NCBI GenBank assembly: GCA_023409995.1
Contig: JAEYQN010000097.1
Coordinates: forward strand, 1-8,496
Direction: 5' to 3'
DNA: 8,496 bases
Origin: Cyanobacteria bacterium OH_CBB_238
GTDB lineage: Bacteria; Cyanobacteriota; Vampirovibrionia; Gastranaerophilales; Gastranaerophilaceae
Of this stretch, positions 4,768 to 8,496 are shown piece after piece. Both the position numbers and the translations under genes were made by a program. Under the pieces are notes generated by a model, which was given only the letters and a program-made list of their open reading frames with translations, was not told the origin of the DNA and did no database searches. Position 1 is the stretch's first letter; each line of letters starts with the position of its first letter.

Positions 4768-4874
4768 TGTAAATTTTGCAAAGCGGAAAATACATCGATA
4801 AAAAATCGCCTTCAACACAGTATTATAAAGTGAAGACCTGCAGAGTGTGTTGGCAAAGTCAGGAAAGGTCAAGA

Positions 4875-5072
4875 ATGAAGCTTACGAATAGAGAGTATGA
4901 AATTTTGGAACTGTTGTCGGACGGAAACTCGGACAAGCAAATCGCTGAATTGCTTAAAATTTCACGACGTACGGTTCAAACACACGTAGGGCGCGTATAC
5001 ATGAAAATGGGCGTTAACAACAGAGTTAGCGCGGTTACTATGTTTCTTAAACATATTTCAATGAGCGCCTGA
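4875..5072 (+). CDS. Orphan LuxR/GerE-type HTH protein (65 aa)
   Basis: The 65-residue product is essentially a complete GerE-type DNA-binding domain with nothing attached. It has LTNREYEILELLSDG (3-17), DKQIAELLKIS (20-30) and recognition helix RRTVQTHVGRVYMKMGV (31-47), then NR and a closing helix. These fit the family pattern LTxRExEVLxLxxxGxxxKEIAxxLxISxxTVxxHxxxIxxKLGVxxR. The ATG at 4875 follows AGGAAAGGT; the frame is open to a TTG at 4776, which would add a Cys-containing leader of 33 residues without a ribosome site. Free-standing GerE domains bind DNA as dimers and usually activate transcription. Lacking a receiver or ligand domain, it would be controlled by its own level. Sited between phage genes, it may switch on the downstream structural genes or act at the inverted repeats at 3945-3971. 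Confidence 0.85.
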   Translation: MKLTNREYEILELLSDGNSDKQIAELLKISRRTVQTHVGRVYMKMGVNNRVSAVTMFLKHISMSA

Positions 5073-5087
5073 TTTGAACTGAAAAAA

Positions 5088-5143
5088 AGGGCAAAACCTT
5101 TGCTCTAAAGAATTAGACTCCCACTTTGACAAAAGCGGGGTCT
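5088..5143. terminator. Two consecutive hairpins after the HTH gene
   Basis: The first, AGGGCAAA-ACC-TTTGCTCT (5088-5106), has an 8-bp stem with one G.T pair. Its T run (seven bases) is on the reverse strand, so it is a strong leftward terminator. The second (5115-5143) pairs AGACTCC with GGGGTCT and inside it CTTT with AAAG, followed by TCTGTTATT, and would serve rightward transcription. No leftward gene needs the first one. Confidence 0.55.
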
Positions 5144-5248
5144 TCTGTTATTCGGGCTATATTTTGCTAATATATTTTCCTTTTTGGGTAATTGTCGGCA
5201 CGCTATTAGTGACTTTATGACATTTGCGTTTATTTTACAGGAGTATTG

Positions 5249-6748
5249 ATGAAAAGCTTATTCTACAATCTTTCTGGCGGGTTGAATACTGCAGCCACTA
5301 AAACAGACTTGGGATTAGAAACTAAAAACATATACTGGGCGGACGCTCAAAATGTGGAGATTTTTAAAAATAAAGGTGTAACAAGGCAAAACGGCAACAC
5401 TCTTTTGTTTGAATCTCCTGATAAAAAGCCGATAATGGGTATCTTTGGCTATAAAATCGATGACAAAGACATAATCCTTTTTCATACTGATGATGGCTCA
5501 ATATACTATTACGACGGCTCTTTAGAGAAAATAACATTTGTTTCAAAGCATTTGTCAAAGGTTCACGGGATATCTTACACCCGGTTTTTAACGGGTGTAG
5601 TTATCTCAAACGGAGTTGACGACCCTGTTTACTTTACCCATACAAAACCCGAAGAATTGAGTCCTTGCAAGGCAGTAGCCGCAAATGGCGTAGTAATCAG
5701 AGGTAATGCTATAACCGCTTATAAAAGCAGGTTGTGGATTGCAATGGGCGGTTCTTTATACTTCTCGGCGCTTGGCAGGTATGATGATTGGTCAAGCTCA
5801 AATGATGCAGGATATATAACCAACTTTTTGGCTGATATTGATGAGATAACAGCGTTACAGCCCTATGCTGATTATATGGCGGTTTATAAGCGTGATAGCA
5901 CGTTTCTGCTGTCGGGTTCAAAGCCTGATGACTTTTCGATAGAAAGATTCGCTGACAAGGGTGCTATGCATCAGTCGATGGTTGTAAATGTGTCCAACAG
6001 GCAGTATTTTTTCAACAAGTCGCTTTATGCCCTTGAACTCGCCGGGATATTATCGCAAATATCCTTAGGAAACGATTTAACGCTTGATATAAAGCCTGAA
6101 TTGGATGTTTATAACCTTTCAAGCCCATACAAAGGAACTGCTCTTCATTATGAGAGTAAGAACCAGATATGGTTTTTCTGCCCAACTATAAGTAATATCT
6201 TTATTTCAACTGTTTTAATATACGATTATGTCAACAGAGCGTGGACAAAGAGGGTTATCCCTCAGGAAATAACCTGCGCTATGAGGCTTAATGACTCTAT
6301 ATACAGCGCAAGCAGCGACGGGAAAGTCTTTCTTGAAGACTCGGGGCATACTTTTGACGGAAAAGCTATCGAATTTTTCTGGAAAAGTCCGTTTTTCTCG
6401 CTTGGTGAACCCAATTTGAGAAAGAGCGTTGAAGAGTTTTATTTTCTTCTTGATGATAACTATGACAATAATTTCCATTTTTCCACATGTAAAAACTTTG
6501 ATTCTTCAATGTCAGATGATGCTGTAACCATTGAAACAAGCAGTATTTCTTGTCTGGTTTGGGATGGTGATAAAAACCTGTGGGGCTACGAATCTGAAGG
6601 CGCATATTGGACCAATTTGGGCGAAGGGGTTTATAAATCCGACATCACTCAGTCTAATTACTCTGTGCAGCTTTCTATAGAAGGTTCTGAGACTACGCAT
6701 AACTTTGCTCTTATTGGTTTAGAGTTCAAAGAAGTATACTACGATTAG
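5249..6748 (+). CDS. Phage tail/packaged-DNA-stabilisation-like beta-rich protein (499 aa)
   Basis: The ATG at 5249 follows AGGAG by 5 bases. An adjacent TTG at 5246 is less likely. The N-terminus NLSGGLNTAA (7-16), ADAQNVEIF and TRQNG (45-49) follows the pattern of podovirus tail hub/nozzle proteins and P22 gp10-like stabilisation proteins: a GG-x-N start, then a covered-position statement and an R-x-G turn. The rest is beta-strand rich with repeating blade-like segments (IDDKDIILFHTDDGSIYYYDG; SRLWIAMGGSLYFSALG; YADYMAVYKRDSTFLLSG; QIWFFCPT; IYDYVNRAWTKR), as in a beta-propeller. Length is close to P22 gp10 (about 470). The C-terminal ALIGLEFKEV strand fits a closing blade. The P22-type capsid gene downstream supports a podovirus tail role. 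Remote homology only; another tail or head-completion function is possible. Confidence 0.6.
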   Translation: MKSLFYNLSGGLNTAATKTDLGLETKNIYWADAQNVEIFKNKGVTRQNGNTLLFESPDKKPIMGIFGYKIDDKDIILFHTDDGSIYYYDGSLEKITFVSKHLSKVHGISYTRFLTGVVISNGVDDPVYFTHTKPEELSPCKAVAANGVVIRGNAITAYKSRLWIAMGGSLYFSALGRYDDWSSSNDAGYITNFLADIDEITALQPYADYMAVYKRDSTFLLSGSKPDDFSIERFADKGAMHQSMVVNVSNRQYFFNKSLYALELAGILSQISLGNDLTLDIKPELDVYNLSSPYKGTALHYESKNQIWFFCPTISNIFISTVLIYDYVNRAWTKRVIPQEITCAMRLNDSIYSASSDGKVFLEDSGHTFDGKAIEFFWKSPFFSLGEPNLRKSVEEFYFLLDDNYDNNFHFSTCKNFDSSMSDDAVTIETSSISCLVWDGDKNLWGYESEGAYWTNLGEGVYKSDITQSNYSVQLSIEGSETTHNFALIGLEFKEVYYD

Positions 6749-6759
6749 ATTGAGACATT

Positions 6760-7260
6760 ATGGCTAAAGGTTTTAAGAGAATAGTTCTTCACTGGAGCGC
6801 AGGCGGATATAGTCCAAACGCTCATGATAGACAGTGTTATCACTATTTAATAGATTCAAAAGGCAATGTTAGTAATGGGGTTTATCCTCCAGAAGCTAAC
6901 CTGGACTGTTCAGATGGATTATATGCCGCACATACAGGCGGCGGAAACACAGGTGCAATCGGTATTGCAATGTGCGGAATGGCTAAATTTAATTACTCGA
7001 CACTCTCCTCGCCGTTTCTACTGACAAAACTTCAGGTAGAGGCGGCTTTTTCTTTCACTGCAAAGCTTTGCAAAAAGTACAACATTCCTGTGTTGAAAGA
7101 TACTGTGTTGACTCATTTTGAATTTGGGCTTGATAACCCGAAGACAAGCAGCAGCGGAAAAATAGACATAATCTATCTTCCACCTTACCCTTCTGTACAC
7201 AAGTATCAGGTCGGTAACTTTATCCGCTCAAAAGTCAAATGGTACTTAGAACACACTTAA
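6760..7260 (+). CDS. N-acetylmuramoyl-L-alanine amidase (Amidase_2 endolysin)
   Basis: The 166-residue enzyme fits the single-domain Amidase_2/T7-lysozyme-AmpD family, zinc hydrolases that cut the bond between N-acetylmuramic acid and L-alanine in peptidoglycan. Zinc ligands read as H11 (VLHWSAGG), H119 (LTHFEFG) and D136, with the catalytic Lys134 in SGKIDI; this is the AmpD-like K-x-D arrangement rather than the K-x-C of T7 lysozyme. YHYLIDSKGNV (27-37) and AAHTGGGNTGAIGIAM (56-71) are the usual substrate-groove motifs. There is no signal peptide and no binding domain, so a phage endolysin that needs a holin is likely. It starts 11 bp after the preceding stop with only a weak ribosome site, so it is probably coupled. 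No holin is evident nearby. Confidence 0.92.
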   Translation: MAKGFKRIVLHWSAGGYSPNAHDRQCYHYLIDSKGNVSNGVYPPEANLDCSDGLYAAHTGGGNTGAIGIAMCGMAKFNYSTLSSPFLLTKLQVEAAFSFTAKLCKKYNIPVLKDTVLTHFEFGLDNPKTSSSGKIDIIYLPPYPSVHKYQVGNFIRSKVKWYLEHT

Positions 7261-7341
7261 TTCAGGCTGTTTTATTATGAAAGTTTTTCTCCTGCTTCAA
7301 AAGATTAATATCAATAATTTGTTTACTACTAAAGGCTATCA

Positions 7342-7371
7342 GCCCGCTGAATTCTTCCCTTTTAGGCGGGC
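7342..7371 (+). other. GC-rich hairpin in the capsid leader
   Basis: GCCCGC / GCGGGC forms a perfect 6-bp stem around an 18-nt loop and is extended by TCA / TGA beyond a bulge. It lacks a T run, so it is not a classical terminator. It may mark RNA processing, stabilise the capsid mRNA 5' end or partly separate it from the amidase. The rest of the 138-bp gap shows only a 32-codon frame (7277-7375) with no ribosome site. Confidence 0.45.
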
Positions 7372-7398
7372 GTAGCTGAATTAAAGAAAGGATTATCT

Positions 7399-8262
7399 AT
7401 GACAGATAGTTACACAAACGCTTATGCTGCTTTTATACCTGAAGTTTGGAGTGCTAAGCTTGTTTCAACGCTTCAAAAATCTTGTGTGATGCTTCAATGC
7501 GTTAATACAAACTATGAAGGCGAGATTAAAAACGCTGGTGATACGGTTAATATTATTGTGCCGTCGGATGTTTCAGTATCGACATTTACCGGTGATGCGC
7601 TTACTTACAGTGAATTGGCACCGACTAACAAGCAGTTAGTTATTGACCAAAGAAAACTGTTTGCGTTCAAGATCAATGATGTTGCGGTTGCTCAGGCTAA
7701 CACGGATATTATGGAAGCTCATATGGAGAACGCTAAAAAGGCAATTGAAGTGGCTCAAGACACATTCTTGCTTGGTAAGCACGTTGATGTTCCTTCTCAA
7801 AACGTTATCGGCGCTTCAACACCTATTTTGTTGACGGCAGAGAATATTTATTCTCAGTTCGTTGCGCTTGCTAAAACGCTTAAAAAATCAAACGCTGTCT
7901 CAAACGGCCAAAAACCATGGGTTATTATAAACCCTGATATTGAGGCTGTTTTGCTTCAGTCTGCACAGTTCACATCAGGCTATCAGCTTGCTGATGAAAC
8001 CTTAAGAGAGGGCTCTATCGGCAGAATTGCAGGAATGGACGTGCTTGTCAGCACAAACCTAACTCCTGCGGATGATAAAATTAGCGTGTTAGCGGGGACA
8101 AATGATGCTATTACTTTTGCTTCTCAAGTGGCTAAAATCGAAAGTATAAGAGATACTCAGACATTCTCAGACCTTGTCAGAGGATTATACTTGTACGGCG
8201 CTCAAACCGTTGTGCCGGGCGCATTGGCTAAATTGGTAGTTGATGCTGCAGCAATGGCATAA
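7399..8262 (+). CDS. Major capsid protein, P22 coat-type (HK97 fold)
   Basis: The ATG at 7399 follows AAAGGA by 6 bases and the 287-residue frame is intact. The N-terminus NAYAAFIPEVWSAKL (7-21), a beta region with AGDTVNIIVPSDVSV, the loop FKINDVAVAQANTDIM, a long helix of Ala/Lys/Glu, then ENIYSQFVALAKTLK, WVIINPDIEAVLLQS and GRIAGMDVLVSTNL are the order of elements in P22-type coat proteins (HK97 fold: N-arm, E-loop, spine helix, P and A domains). The segment INPDIEAVLL plus a closing GALAKLVVDAAA is typical. P22 coat itself is larger (430) owing to its inserted domain; about 290 fits compact relatives. It assembles the icosahedral head and normally needs a scaffold and portal, neither of which is in the window. 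Confidence 0.88.
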   Translation: MTDSYTNAYAAFIPEVWSAKLVSTLQKSCVMLQCVNTNYEGEIKNAGDTVNIIVPSDVSVSTFTGDALTYSELAPTNKQLVIDQRKLFAFKINDVAVAQANTDIMEAHMENAKKAIEVAQDTFLLGKHVDVPSQNVIGASTPILLTAENIYSQFVALAKTLKKSNAVSNGQKPWVIINPDIEAVLLQSAQFTSGYQLADETLREGSIGRIAGMDVLVSTNLTPADDKISVLAGTNDAITFASQVAKIESIRDTQTFSDLVRGLYLYGAQTVVPGALAKLVVDAAAMA

Positions 8263-8274
8263 CTTTTTATATAA

Positions 8275-8303
8275 GTAAGATGCAGATTAATTCTGCATCT
8301 TAC
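8275..8303. terminator. 12-bp perfect hairpin between convergent genes
   Basis: GTAAGATGCAGA / TCTGCATCTTAC is a perfect 12-bp stem around TTAAT. It lies 12 bp after the capsid stop and 23 bp before the stop of the leftward gene. Neither side has a good T run, so it may act as a bidirectional terminator or mRNA stabiliser; it could also mark an element border. Confidence 0.6.
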
Positions 8304-8326
8304 ATCTAAATATAGGGTTTTATCGC

Positions 8327-8496
8327 TTATATACTGCCGTACATAACAGTTGTTGCGATTATTGGCGTAAAGTTCATTATGAAGAATGCCAAAAAGATAA
8401 GCAAGACCAGGAATGCAAAGGTTTTATGGGCATTATTGAAGACAAAAAGATTATTCTTTTTTGCTTTTTCCTGAGCGGCCTTAAACTCCTCTGTGC
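8327..8496 (-). CDS. C-terminus of a membrane protein, N-terminus cut by window edge
   Basis: The reverse strand is open from the right edge to a TAA at 8329-8327, giving the last 56 residues. A charged segment (EEFKAAQEKAKKNN) precedes a single hydrophobic helix (FAFLVLLIFLAFFIMNF) and a short tail IIATTVMYGSI. The pattern is a tail-anchored or last transmembrane segment. The family cannot be recognised from this fragment. It converges on the capsid gene and may be a host gene outside the phage block. Confidence 0.65.
   Translation of the reverse strand, partial: TEEFKAAQEKAKKNNLFVFNNAHKTFAFLVLLIFLAFFIMNFTPIIATTVMYGSI

Noticed and set aside
5126..5153. TTGACA as a promoter for the 499-aa gene
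   Set aside because: It lies in the loop of the hairpin at 5115-5143 and has only a three-of-six -10 (TATTCG) at 17 bp.
7277..7375. 32-codon frame MKVFLLL... between amidase and capsid
   Set aside because: No ribosome binding site, and its end falls in the GC-rich hairpin.
1..8496. CRISPR array, insertion sequence or transposase
   Set aside because: No regularly spaced long repeats and no transposase-like reading frame on either strand.

Overview
The window is AT-rich bacterial DNA carrying genes of a phage or prophage-like element, with a few genes that look like host or cargo genes. Coding density is high and strong AGGAG-type ribosome binding sites sit before most ATG starts. TGA is used as a stop, so the genetic code is standard. 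The host cannot be named from the sequence. The composition and several unrecognised small proteins would suit an uncultured gut bacterium, but that is only a guess.

Left part (1-1121): a leftward, edge-truncated gene for a small excisionase/MerR-like helix-turn-helix (HTH) protein faces about 770 bp without a convincing protein gene. This gap holds overlapping divergent promoters, tandem TTTACTG repeats, a GNRA-capped hairpin and a good rightward terminator. Together these could define a structured RNA of about 320 nt.

Replication/accessory part (1122-3434): a 227-aa winged-helix protein of the replication-initiator type contains three spaced GTCAAWWTGTC repeats followed by an A-rich tract. 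This is the layout of a phage lambda-like origin inside its initiator gene. Three small rightward proteins of unknown function follow. The last two (99 and 163 aa) share two short motifs, IKP[QE]DI and V[FY]NxxTGGY, in the same order.

Middle (3437-4108): a bidirectional terminator separates these genes from a leftward 53-aa rubredoxin that has its own promoter. Beyond it is a 460-bp regulatory region. It holds 14-bp-period direct repeats, a perfect extended -10 promoter overlapped by inverted repeats, and an attenuator-like hairpin ahead of the late genes.

Right part (4109-8262): the rightward genes encode a Cys-containing 147-aa protein, an overlapping 72-aa helical protein, an orphan 65-aa LuxR/GerE-type HTH, a 499-aa tail/packaged-DNA-stabilisation-like protein, a zinc amidase (endolysin) and a P22-type major capsid protein. 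Terminase, portal and scaffold are not in the window, and the capsid gene comes last, against the usual order. A leftward gene for a C-terminally membrane-anchored protein runs off the right edge and converges on the capsid gene across a 12-bp perfect hairpin. This junction may be an end of the phage block.
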